DNA of 6,830 bases from Pararhizobium_B sp051960215 (GCA_051960215.1 JBQCEN010000250.1:1-6830), one strand, 5' to 3'; counted from the stretch's first letter, positions 1 to 6,083 are shown. The notes: generated by a model not told the origin, from the sequence alone. Numbers and translations are program-made.

Positions 1-1441
1 CATTCGCTGGATCGCGCACCGGAACGCGGCCGGGCGCGATCATGCCGATGGACCCAGCCGTATCGGCGACGACCATCGACTGCATGGGCGTCTCGAAGGA
101 GGCCATGCCGTTCTCGAAATCGGCGACCGTGCGAATCGTCCACATGTCGAAACCGGCCATCGCCGTCGTGTCGTCATGGGCAAGCGCCGTCCATGAGAGC
201 GCGGCCACCTCGTCGGGCGCGAGGAGTTCGCCGAGCCGGCCATAGGAGGCAGGCAGCACCGGACCGTGGCGCGTCCAGCGCCGTGTGAAGGTAACGTCCT
301 TCCCGCCGCGCACATGGATCGTCTCGGCCTTCTCGCCGAAATGCGCCCAGCCGCCCGGCGTGCGGTATTCGCCCGGCCGCTTCGGATCGGTCTTCTCGAC
401 GAAGATGTCCTGGACGTCCGAGCCGGTATTGGTGAAGCCCCAGGCGAAGGTGCTGCCGTGGCCGAGCAGGACGAAGGGCGTGCCCGGCAGCGTGACGCCC
501 GTCAGGTTGCGCGGCGTGCCGAACTCCTTCTCGACACGGAGATCGGCGAGATACCAGATCGACGGCGCGGTCAGCCCCAGATGCGGGTCGTTGGCAAGGA
601 TCGGCTTGCCGCTTGCCGTCCGGCTACCCGACACCACCCAGTTGTTCGAGGCACCGGTCCCCGGCGCCCAGGGCAGCTTCGCCAGCGCCGTCTCGATCAG
701 CTGGCCGGTCGTGGCTCCAACGAGGGGGCCTGACGGCAGGTCGAGCAGCGCCACCAGGTCCGGCAGAGCCGGTGGGTGATCGACGGCGAGCGGCGGCATC
801 AGGTCATCGATCTCGGCCGACGTCAGGCCGGCGCGGGCGAAGGCCAGGCGGTTGAGCTCGTCGGCGGCGTTTTCGGCCAGGCTGACCGACATCATCTTGA
901 TCGTCACCAGCGTGTCGACGGCCGTCCACGGCTCGGGCATGTGGCGGAAGAAGACGAATTCCGGCGGCAGCTTCGCGCCGAACGGTCGGGCCGGCATCGC
1001 GAGGAAGGCGTTGACGCCGCGGGCATAGGCGTCGAGCGCCGACCGGGCCGCCGGGCTCAGGACCTTCAGCGAATCGCGCGCTGCGCCATAGAGGTCCATC
1101 GTCCTCAGCCAGACATCGGTCGGGATCGTCACCTTACCGAAGATTTCCGAAAGGCGGCCCTGCCCCGCCATCCGGTTCAACTCCATCTGCCAGAGGCGAT
1201 CCTGCGCCTGCGCAAAGCCGAGGCCGGCATAGACGTCGGCACGCGTCGCGCCGTCGATGTGGGGAACGCCATAACTGTCGCGGGTGATGGTGACGTCGGC
1301 CGACAAGCCCGGCACACGCGCCTCGCCGGAATTGGCCGGCAGCGAACGCGACATCCAGAAGAGCGCCGCGGCACCGGCCACGAGCACGACCGGCACCGCG
1401 ACCAAAATACCTGCGGCGAAGCCTTTGAGGAGCCGGCGCAT
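1..1441 (-). CDS. Penicillin acylase family protein (Ntn hydrolase precursor), 3' end outside window
   Basis: The first 480 residues are present; family precursors are usually about 750-850, so most of the beta subunit is missing. Residues 1-5 are basic (MRRLL) and about 6-30 are hydrophobic, a signal peptide or membrane anchor, so the enzyme should act in the periplasm. The alpha-subunit signatures are RDSYGVPHI (54-62) and AQAQDRLWQMELNR (77-90), then GRLSEIF (95-101). The autocatalytic site is Ala264-Ser265 in TGASNNWVV; Ser265 would become the N-terminal nucleophile of the beta chain. NDPHLG (284-289) follows, placing His287 at beta position 23, as in cephalosporin and acyl-homoserine-lactone acylases; E. 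coli penicillin G acylase has Gln there. The start is fixed by a strong ribosome site (GGAGGTGAT, 1448-1456). The family hydrolyses amide bonds to release acyl groups; the substrate here cannot be named. It diverges from the dehydrogenase gene at 1494. Confidence 0.93.
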   Translation of the reverse strand, partial: MRRLLKGFAAGILVAVPVVLVAGAAALFWMSRSLPANSGEARVPGLSADVTITRDSYGVPHIDGATRADVYAGLGFAQAQDRLWQMELNRMAGQGRLSEIFGKVTIPTDVWLRTMDLYGAARDSLKVLSPAARSALDAYARGVNAFLAMPARPFGAKLPPEFVFFRHMPEPWTAVDTLVTIKMMSVSLAENAADELNRLAFARAGLTSAEIDDLMPPLAVDHPPALPDLVALLDLPSGPLVGATTGQLIETALAKLPWAPGTGASNNWVVSGSRTASGKPILANDPHLGLTAPSIWYLADLRVEKEFGTPRNLTGVTLPGTPFVLLGHGSTFAWGFTNTGSDVQDIFVEKTDPKRPGEYRTPGGWAHFGEKAETIHVRGGKDVTFTRRWTRHGPVLPASYGRLGELLAPDEVAALSWTALAHDDTTAMAGFDMWTIRTVADFENGMASFETPMQSMVVADTAGSIGMIAPGRVPVRDPAN

Positions 1442-1493
1442 TGTTCTATCACCTCCCGAACACGTCGAGATTAGTGGCAGAAGGACAAGCGGA
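1442..1493. promoter_or_regulatory. 52-bp divergent spacer with both ribosome binding sites
   Basis: This short gap separates two divergent start codons. On the minus strand GGAGGTGAT (1448-1456) closely matches the complement of the 16S rRNA 3' end and serves the acylase start. On the plus strand GAAGGA (1480-1485) lies 8 bases before the ATG at 1494. That site decides the dehydrogenase start, because the frame is open upstream to an ATG at 1284 that would add 70 unrelated residues. I see no clear -35/-10 pair; in so small a space the two promoters must overlap each other or the opposing coding sequence. Confidence 0.7.
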
Positions 1494-2363
1494 ATGGCAA
1501 CTGTCGCCTTCATCGGACTGGGCGTCATGGGGTATCCCATGGCGGGGCACCTGAAGACCAAGGGCGGTCACGACCTCAGGGTCTACAACCGCACGGCTTC
1601 GAAGGCGGAGAACTGGGTGAAGCGGTTCGGCGGCCATGCGGCGGCGACCCCGGCGGAAGCGGCCGACGGCGCGGACTTCGTCTTCTCCTGCGTCGGCAAT
1701 GACAACGACCTGCGCTCGGTCACGCTCGGCGAGGACGGCGCCTTCTCGGGGCTGAAACCGGGCGCGATCTTCATCGACAACACGACCGCCTCGGCCGCGA
1801 TCGCCCGCGAGCTCGATGCGGCGGCGCGCGAGAAGGGCTGCGGCTTCCTCGATGCGCCCGTTTCCGGCGGCCAGGCGGGCGCGGAGAACGGCGTGCTGAC
1901 GGTCATGGTCGGCGGTGAGCAGGCGACCTTCGAGAAGGCACGGCCGGTGATCGAGGCCTATGCCCGGATGATCGGGCTGATGGGACCGGCGGGCGCCGGA
2001 CAGCTGACGAAGATGGTCAACCAGATCTGCATCGCCGGCCTGGTCCAGGGCCTCTCCGAAGGCATCCATTTCGGCAAGAAGGCCGGGCTCGACATCGAGA
2101 AGGTGATCTCGGTCATCTCCAAGGGTGCTGCCGGATCCTGGCAGATGGAGAACCGCTGGAAGACCATGGATGCCGGCGAATACGACCATGGCTTCGCAGT
2201 CGACTGGATGCGCAAGGACCTGTCGATCGTCGTCGACGAGGCGCGGCGCAACGGGGCACAGGTGCCGGTCGCCGCGCTGGTCGACCAGTTCTACGCCGAA
2301 ATCCAGGCCATGGGCGGCCGGCGCTGGGACACGTCCTCGCTTCTCGCCCGGCTGGAGCGGTAG
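1494..2363 (+). CDS. NAD(P)-dependent beta-hydroxyacid dehydrogenase (3-hydroxyisobutyrate dehydrogenase family)
   Basis: Complete at 289 residues, the usual length for this family. The N-terminal Rossmann domain begins with the dinucleotide motif GLGVMGYPMA (8-17). The NRT at 32-34 after the second strand is often seen in NADPH-preferring members, a weak hint. The substrate-binding signature DAPVSGG is at 120-126. The catalytic lysine motif GQLTKMVNQ (169-177) contains Lys173 and Asn176, and a second conserved lysine lies in MRKDLS (239-244) of the all-helical C-terminal domain. The C-terminus ends in the typical WDTSSLL region. Such enzymes reversibly oxidise 3-hydroxy acids (3-hydroxyisobutyrate, tartronate, gamma-hydroxybutyrate) to the semialdehyde or keto form in the cytosol. 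No valine-degradation gene is beside it, so mmsB is not assigned and the substrate is open. It converges on the 89-residue gene with a 15-bp gap too short for a terminator, so the two transcripts probably overlap. Confidence 0.93.
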   Translation: MATVAFIGLGVMGYPMAGHLKTKGGHDLRVYNRTASKAENWVKRFGGHAAATPAEAADGADFVFSCVGNDNDLRSVTLGEDGAFSGLKPGAIFIDNTTASAAIARELDAAAREKGCGFLDAPVSGGQAGAENGVLTVMVGGEQATFEKARPVIEAYARMIGLMGPAGAGQLTKMVNQICIAGLVQGLSEGIHFGKKAGLDIEKVISVISKGAAGSWQMENRWKTMDAGEYDHGFAVDWMRKDLSIVVDEARRNGAQVPVAALVDQFYAEIQAMGGRRWDTSSLLARLER

Positions 2364-2378
2364 AATTCCGCCAGCGCC

Positions 2379-2648
2379 TCAGATCATGCGGTCGTCCGGA
2401 GCAGTGCCGGGCTCGAGGTCATCGAAGAGGGTGCGCTCCGACCCGGTCCGTTCGGCCTCCAGGCGCGCGAGGTAGCTCCGCGCCATGATCTCGCGAAGCT
2501 GGCGGACGGTCGCCGAGACGGCCGTCCCGTCGCGCGAGACCTGGTAGATCTCGTCGTCGATCACCTTGAGGATGCGCCAGAGGCTGCGGGTCGCGATTCG
2601 CGGGTCGCCGGCCAGCCGGTGCACGAGTTCGTCGAATGTCCTCGTCAT
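2379..2648 (-). CDS. Small conserved-looking hypothetical protein (89 aa)
   Basis: I do not recognise this protein. It begins MTRTFDELVHRLAGDP and appears mainly helical: amphipathic stretches run over about 4-13, 20-37 and 46-67, and the acidic tail contains FDDLEP and PDD. There is no signal peptide, membrane segment or cysteine, so a soluble cytoplasmic protein is expected. The frame is open far upstream, to 3446, but that extension is the out-of-frame shadow of the glycine-rich gene. The ATG at 2648 is chosen because AAGGAG sits 8 bases before it and because the preceding translation is low-complexity. A tail-to-tail arrangement with the dehydrogenase gene and a 187-bp gap to the next gene upstream suggest an independent transcript. 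It could be a small regulatory or adaptor protein, but nothing in the sequence establishes that. Confidence 0.7.
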   Translation of the reverse strand: MTRTFDELVHRLAGDPRIATRSLWRILKVIDDEIYQVSRDGTAVSATVRQLREIMARSYLARLEAERTGSERTLFDDLEPGTAPDDRMI

Positions 2649-2656
2649 GACGAAGG

Positions 2657-2662
2657 CTCCTT
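2657..2662 (-). promoter_or_regulatory. Ribosome binding site AAGGAG deciding the 89-aa start
   Basis: The minus strand reads AAGGAG followed by an 8-base spacer and the ATG at 2648. The site picks this start out of a reading frame that stays open for a further 266 codons upstream. Confidence 0.75.
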
Positions 2663-2730
2663 GTTGCCCCTCGTCCGTCGCGCAGCGGCCGATGGCCCCC
2701 ACCGGCCGCCACCATCTTAAGGCGGTAGGT

Positions 2731-2755
2731 GCTCGCGCGGAAGCGATCCGCGAGC
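2731..2755. repeat. Hairpin between the two minus-strand genes
   Basis: GCTCGCG (2731-2737) and CGCGAGC (2749-2755) form a perfect 7-bp inverted repeat around an 11-base loop. It lies 80 bp after the stop of the glycine-rich gene and 83 bp before the start of the 89-residue gene. It could terminate or stabilise the upstream transcript, or be leader structure for the downstream one. No T-run follows on the minus strand, so it is not a standard intrinsic terminator. Confidence 0.4.
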
Positions 2756-2835
2756 CTGTGTCCCCTTTTCCTGAAATGCAGGAGCGCCATGAAGCCGATC
2801 TCCGTTCGGGCGCGAACCCTTGGAACGGCCACGGC

Positions 2836-3540
2836 TCAACGCATCGACTGAAGCAGCTTGCAGAAACGCGCCATATCGTAGCTGACGCCGCCCTCAGCTC
2901 CGGAGAGGGTGTCCGCGCAGGTCCGGCGGACTTGCATCCGCTGACTGTCGGGCATGTCGTTGAAGGCATCGAGCACTGCCTGCGGCGACGACGGGCCGGC
3001 GTTGACGGGGCCGTCGGCGGCGCCCATGCCGCCCATGCCGCCGCCCGTTCCGCCGGTGCCGTCTGTACCGCCGCCGATCGAGACGCCCCCACCGACGCCG
3101 ATCCCGTTGCCACCGCCGATGGAGGCTCCGAGCCCTGCGTCGACGCCGTCCGATCCGCCGATCGAGGCACCGACACCGGCACCCACGCCGTTACCACCGC
3201 CGATGGAAGCGCCTGCACCGGCGTCGACGCCGCCTGATCCGCCGATCGAGGCACCGGCCCCCGCACCAATGCCGCTGCCACCGCCGACGGAGGCGCCGAC
3301 TCCGGCCCCAACCCCACTCGGACCGCCGAGGGACGTGCCCGCACCGGCGCCCACGCCGCCCGATCCACCGACCGAGGCACCGACGCCAGCACCCACACCC
3401 TGGCCTCCGCCGCCGCCGATCGAGGCTCCGGCGCTGACGCCGCCAACCGAGGCCCCCACGCTGGCGGCCATCGCCGGCGTCAGCATGAGCGAGAAGGCGG
3501 AAGCGGCTCCGATGAGCCGCAACATATGTTTGCTCGTCAT
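2836..3540 (-). CDS. Secreted glycine-rich repeat protein with C-terminal two-cysteine module
   Basis: The protein is 234 residues. Residues 1-25 form a good Sec signal peptide: a basic start, the hydrophobic run LIGAASAFSLML, and a TPAMA|A cleavage site after Ala25. Residues 27-47 are a glycine-rich lead-in. Residues 48-159 are eight tandem 14-residue units close to GVGAGVGASIGGSG. A Gly/Met/Thr linker follows (160-184). The C-terminal ~50 residues, from SSPQAVLDAFNDMP on, are ordinary helical sequence with the only two cysteines (208 and 227), which could form a disulfide after export. AGGAGA lies 6 bases before the ATG at 3540 and supports that start; Met6 is an alternative. From memory, exported proteins with this repeat-plus-tail design occur uncharacterised in rhizobia. 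The function is unknown; an extracytoplasmic structural or envelope role is inference. It diverges from the LysR gene across 357 bp. Confidence 0.85.
   Translation of the reverse strand: MTSKHMLRLIGAASAFSLMLTPAMAASVGASVGGVSAGASIGGGGGQGVGAGVGASVGGSGGVGAGAGTSLGGPSGVGAGVGASVGGGSGIGAGAGASIGGSGGVDAGAGASIGGGNGVGAGVGASIGGSDGVDAGLGASIGGGNGIGVGGGVSIGGGTDGTGGTGGGMGGMGAADGPVNAGPSSPQAVLDAFNDMPDSQRMQVRRTCADTLSGAEGGVSYDMARFCKLLQSMR
3064..3399 (-). repeat. Eight tandem 42-bp coding repeats (14-aa units)
   Basis: Eight in-frame units of exactly 14 codons encode residues 48-159 of the glycine-rich protein. Position 1 is always Gly, followed by Val or Ile. Most units end in a GAS(V/I)GG core plus two variable residues from G, S, N, D, P and T. 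Units 4-5 (3190-3273) and 6-7 (3106-3189) pair as an 84-bp superrepeat: 24 of 28 residues and, by eye, 69 of 84 bases match. Only the second unit of each pair carries Asp at position 3 and ends in GGGN. The copies have diverged but kept frame and period, so the array is old and selected rather than fresh slippage. Confidence 0.9.
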
Positions 3541-3560
3541 GATTCGTCTCCTATCAGAGC

Positions 3561-3571
3561 GTGAACTTCAC
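3561..3571. promoter_or_regulatory. GTGAA-C-TTCAC dyad upstream of the glycine-rich gene
   Basis: GTGAA (3561-3565) and TTCAC (3567-3571) are perfect inverted arms around one base. The dyad ends 21 bp upstream of the glycine-rich ATG, where an operator or the 5' leader would be. It carries the same TGAA/TTCA half-sites as the larger dyad at 3688-3702, in the opposite orientation. The role is inferred only. Confidence 0.3.
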
Positions 3572-3682
3572 ACCGGCGAAAACGCCATGCGTGCATGATC
3601 GGTTTCGCAAGTTCGCAGGAACAGGCGGCGTCGTGAACGCAGTCTTACCGCCTGGAGTCGGCCTCCAAGACAGCGGTCGGAA

Positions 3683-3706
3683 CCGGACTTCATGCTTTGA
3701 AGCCGG
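3683..3706. promoter_or_regulatory. Candidate LysR-type operator (T-N11-A dyad)
   Basis: CTTCA-TGCTT-TGAAG (3688-3702) is a perfect 5-bp dyad; its TTCA-N5-TGAA core fits the T-N11-A consensus of LysR-family binding sites. CCGG flanks on both sides (3683-3686 and 3703-3706) lengthen the symmetry, with one unpaired A at 3687. Its centre lies about 200 bp before the LysR start and 155 bp before the glycine-rich start. LysR proteins commonly bind such sites in the spacer they share with a divergent target, so it may control either gene. It could alternatively be an RNA hairpin. Confidence 0.4.
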
Positions 3707-3897
3707 GCTTTGTCTGGAGTTTTCGACCGATCGGCCAGCCCGCTCGCCCCGCGCGGCCGCCGGCTTCGCCGTGCCGAAATGAAACGTTGCCCACGCGCGA
3801 ACAGGACGGGCCGGACGCGAGCGGACGCGACAGGAACAAGTGGCGTCCCCGGCGGCGGGCGGTTTAAAAGAGGTCGCGGAACGGTGGAATCGGCGCG

Positions 3898-4779
3898 ATG
3901 AACTGGGACGACGTACGGATCTTTCTTGCGGTCGCTCGGACGGGGCAGATTCTCGCGGCGGCGCGGCGCCTCGGGCTCAACCACGCGACGGTCTCCCGCC
4001 GGTTGACGGCGCTCGAGAAGAACATCCGGACGCGTCTCGTGATCCGCCGCACGACCGGCTGCGAGCTGAGCGAAGCCGGCGCGGCGTTCCTGCGGAGCGC
4101 GGAGCGCATGGAGACGGAGCTTCTCGGCGCGCACTCGAGCCTCGGCATGGTGGACGGCACGATCTCGGGGACCGTGAGGATCGGCGCGCCGGACGGCTTC
4201 GGCGTCTCCTATCTGGCGCCGCGTCTCGGCGCACTATCGGACCGTCATCCGGAGCTCACGCTGCAACTGGTTCCGGTTCCGCGCTCCTTCTCTCTGTCGC
4301 AGCGGGAGGCGGACATCGCGATCACCGTCGAACCGCCCGTCGAGGGGCGGCTGATCTGCCGCCGTCTCGTGGACTATACGCTCGGCCTCTATGCCTCGCG
4401 CGACTATCTCCGGTCGCATCCGGCGCCAACGGATTTCGCCGCGCTGGAGGACCATCGCCTCGTCGGCTACGTCGACGACCTTGTCTTCTCGCCGTCGCTG
4501 CACTTCGCGGCCGAACTGGAGCATCACTGGAATGCGACGATCGCGATCTCCAGTGCCACCGGGCAGACGGAGGCGGTGCGCTCGGGGGCCGGCATCGGCA
4601 TCCTGCACGACTACATCGCCCGGCCGGATCCGTTGCTCGTGCCGGTGATGCCCGAGAAGAAGATCCGTCGCACCTACTGGTCCGTCATCCATGAGAGCGC
4701 GCGCGACCTGGCGCGTATCCGCACCGTTTCCGATTACCTGAAGGAGATCGTCGCGCGGGACAATGCCATCTTCATCTGA
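3898..4779 (+). CDS. LysR-family transcriptional regulator
   Basis: Complete at 293 residues, standard for the family. The N-terminal winged helix-turn-helix covers about residues 1-60, with the recognition region at about 17-40 (AAARRLGLNHATVSRRL) and the wing ending in RRTTGCELSEAG. A linker helix (about 60-85) leads to the effector-binding domain from about 90, beginning GTVRIGAPDGFG. That domain includes SQREADIAI (134-142) and the typical SGAGIGIL (229-236). The protein would be a cytoplasmic DNA-binding tetramer responding to a small metabolite that cannot be identified here. The start is chosen because MNWDDVRIFLAVA is the canonical LysR N-terminus, although the ribosome site is weak. 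It faces the glycine-rich gene head to head across a spacer with a T-N11-A dyad. From memory, close relatives sit beside methylmalonate-semialdehyde dehydrogenase genes in rhizobia; none is present here. The 138-bp gap to the convergent GGDEF gene has no T-tailed terminator. Confidence 0.95.
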   Translation: MNWDDVRIFLAVARTGQILAAARRLGLNHATVSRRLTALEKNIRTRLVIRRTTGCELSEAGAAFLRSAERMETELLGAHSSLGMVDGTISGTVRIGAPDGFGVSYLAPRLGALSDRHPELTLQLVPVPRSFSLSQREADIAITVEPPVEGRLICRRLVDYTLGLYASRDYLRSHPAPTDFAALEDHRLVGYVDDLVFSPSLHFAAELEHHWNATIAISSATGQTEAVRSGAGIGILHDYIARPDPLLVPVMPEKKIRRTYWSVIHESARDLARIRTVSDYLKEIVARDNAIFI

Positions 4780-4917
4780 GGCACCCACATGGTCCCTATG
4801 CGTTCACGAAGCGTGACGTTGCGGCAGAAAACGGCGGGCTTCTACCGCTTCGGCGTCCATGGAGCCGGTGCCGTTTCACCGTGTCACCCATGCCGGGGGC
4901 GCATCGCCCGCCGCCGG

Positions 4918-5961
4918 TCACGCGGCGCAGGAATCGTCGGGGCGAAAGGTGGGGCTCGTCTTGCACATGCGGAACGTACCGCGGCCGGCGGCCTTCGCGG
5001 CATAGAGGGCGGCATCGGCGCGCGTGAAGAGCGCGTCGGCGCCTCCGGCACCCGCGAAAGCGATGCCCACCGAGGCGCCGAAAACGAGCCCGCGGCCGTG
5101 ATGCTCGACCGGCTTCGCCAGCGCCTCGACGATCCGCCGCGCCATGCCGGCGACGACTGCGCGATCGTGGCCCTTCGCAACGAGCACGGCGAATTCGTCG
5201 CCGCCGATCCGGGCGACGAGCGCCGCTTCCGGGCAGGCAAGGCGAAGCCGCACGGCCGCCGCCTTGAGGCAGACGTCGCCGACGGCATGGCCGCAACTGT
5301 CGTTGATCGCCTTGAAGCCGTCGAGGTCGACAAGGAGCAGCGCGCCGAGGGTTCCCTCCCCGTCGTTCCCCTCGCTCAACGCGGCGATGAGCGCCTGGAA
5401 CTGGCTGCGGTTCGCGAGCCCGGTCATCGGGTCGAAATCCGCGAGGTAGCGCGTCCGGTCGAGGAGGATCTTCTCTTCGGTGATGTCCTGCTTCATGCCG
5501 AAGATGCCGATCGGCCGATCGCCCTCGCAGTCGACGGTCGCGGTGATCCGGATCCAGCGCCGGTTGCCGCGCGCCGTTATGATCTCAGCGTCCATGCCGA
5601 AGCCCGCGCACTCGGCGATCGCGCGGCTTCGGCGTTCGTGCAGTTCCTCCGCCGAATGCCGCGTGTACATCCGCACCGTCGCGGTTCGGTCGAGCGCCGA
5701 TCCGCGCGGCAGTTCGAAGATGTCGTAGACGACGTCGGTCCAGCGCAGCTTCTCGTCCGGCAGGCTGCATTCCCAGACGCCGATGCTCGCCGCCACGGAA
5801 GAACGGTCGAAGATCTTCTTGCTGTGGGCGAGTGCGGCCGCCTGCTCGCGGATGATCGCCGCCTGGGCGTCGAGCTGTGCCTGAAGGCGGGCGATGACGG
5901 CAGCCGTCCCCTCTCCGGCGAGGATGGCCCCGCTCCTTCCCGACAATAGCCCCTCCCGCAT
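4918..5961 (-). CDS. PAS-GGDEF diguanylate cyclase, soluble, degenerate I-site
   Basis: The 347-residue protein has no signal peptide or membrane segment. Residues 20-50 form a coiled coil (hydrophobics at 23, 26, 30, 37, 44), a likely dimerising signal helix. A PAS domain of the PAS-3 type follows (about 55-165), ending in a PAC motif, RRWIRITATV...GIFGMKQDITE. The GGDEF domain spans about 170-335: DPMTGLANR (177-185), VDLDGFKAINDSCGHAVGD (211-229) and RIGGDEF (251-257). The metal ligands Asp212 and Asp255 and the guanine-contacting Asn220 and Asp229 are present, so it should make c-di-GMP from two GTP. The inhibitory RxxD site preceding GGDEF reads PEAA (244-247), so classical product feedback is probably lost. 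The PAS ligand is unknown. No EAL domain is fused and the gene looks monocistronic. The ATG at 5961 is the first in frame, but the ribosome site is poor. Confidence 0.94.
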   Translation of the reverse strand: MREGLLSGRSGAILAGEGTAAVIARLQAQLDAQAAIIREQAAALAHSKKIFDRSSVAASIGVWECSLPDEKLRWTDVVYDIFELPRGSALDRTATVRMYTRHSAEELHERRSRAIAECAGFGMDAEIITARGNRRWIRITATVDCEGDRPIGIFGMKQDITEEKILLDRTRYLADFDPMTGLANRSQFQALIAALSEGNDGEGTLGALLLVDLDGFKAINDSCGHAVGDVCLKAAAVRLRLACPEAALVARIGGDEFAVLVAKGHDRAVVAGMARRIVEALAKPVEHHGRGLVFGASVGIAFAGAGGADALFTRADAALYAAKAAGRGTFRMCKTSPTFRPDDSCAA

Positions 5962-6031
5962 TCTCGGCCCCCGGAACCACGATCCACGTGGCGCAGCCAG
6001 CCTAGGGCGAAACGATTAAGGCTTCGTATCG

Positions 6032-6062
6032 GCGGCCCGGGTGGCTGTTGATCCCGAGCCGC
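6032..6062. promoter_or_regulatory. Imperfect 10-bp hairpin in the leader of the flavoprotein gene
   Basis: GCGGCCCGGG (6032-6041) and CCCGAGCCGC (6053-6062) pair over 10 positions with one C/A mismatch and an 11-base loop. It lies 88 bp before the ATG of the flavoprotein gene and 70 bp before the GGDEF start on the other strand. No T-run follows in either direction, so it is not a simple terminator. It could be leader RNA structure or a protein-binding dyad; it matches no riboswitch that I recognise. Confidence 0.4.
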
Positions 6063-6083
6063 AGGAGATGTCGCGTTTCGAAC

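Larger units (their letters stand above)
3541..3897. other. 357-bp divergent intergenic region without a convincing gene
   Basis: This spacer holds the control regions of the glycine-rich gene (minus) and the LysR gene (plus). It contains the ribosome site AGGAGA for the former (3547-3552), an 11-bp dyad at 3561-3571, a TTCGCA direct repeat with 8-base period (3604-3609 and 3612-3617), a weak 5-bp hairpin TGGAG/CTCCA (3653-3667), and a stronger dyad at 3683-3706. No -35/-10 pair can be called confidently. The LysR start has only a weak ribosome site (GGTGG at 3883-3887). A 73-codon plus-strand frame at 3561-3782 has no ribosome site or recognisable motif and is not annotated as a gene. Confidence 0.6.

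Noticed and set aside
776..1474. 232-codon plus-strand frame opposite the acylase
   Set aside because: Arg/His-rich antisense shadow; the acylase frame has all family motifs and a strong ribosome site.
1449..2189. 246-codon minus-strand frame opposite the dehydrogenase
   Set aside because: Shadow of the dehydrogenase gene; no domain and no ribosome site.
2789..2851. 20-codon plus-strand frame (MKPISVRARTLG...) with AGGAG 5 bases upstream
   Set aside because: Too short to support, and it overlaps the end of the glycine-rich gene in antisense; a single good ribosome-like site is not enough.
2649..3446. Upstream extension of the 89-residue frame to an ATG at 3446
   Set aside because: The extension is Ala/Pro/Ser/Val low complexity produced by the repeat array in a shifted frame; the ribosome site selects the ATG at 2648.
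2954..3598. 214-codon proline-rich plus-strand frame opposite the glycine-rich gene
   Set aside because: It is the antisense of GGC/GGT-rich repeats, which read as Pro codons; it has no ribosome site or family match, whereas the minus frame has a signal peptide, a ribosome site and a normal C-terminal domain.
4804..4816. TCACG-AAG-CGTGA mini-hairpin 25 bp after the LysR stop
   Set aside because: A 5-bp stem without a T-run is too weak to call a terminator.
4789..5949. 386-codon plus-strand frame across the GGDEF gene
   Set aside because: Antisense shadow in GC-rich DNA; the minus frame carries complete PAS and GGDEF motifs.
5984..5991. CCACGTGG palindrome in the GGDEF/flavoprotein spacer
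   Set aside because: An isolated 8-bp palindrome is expected by chance in a window of this size.
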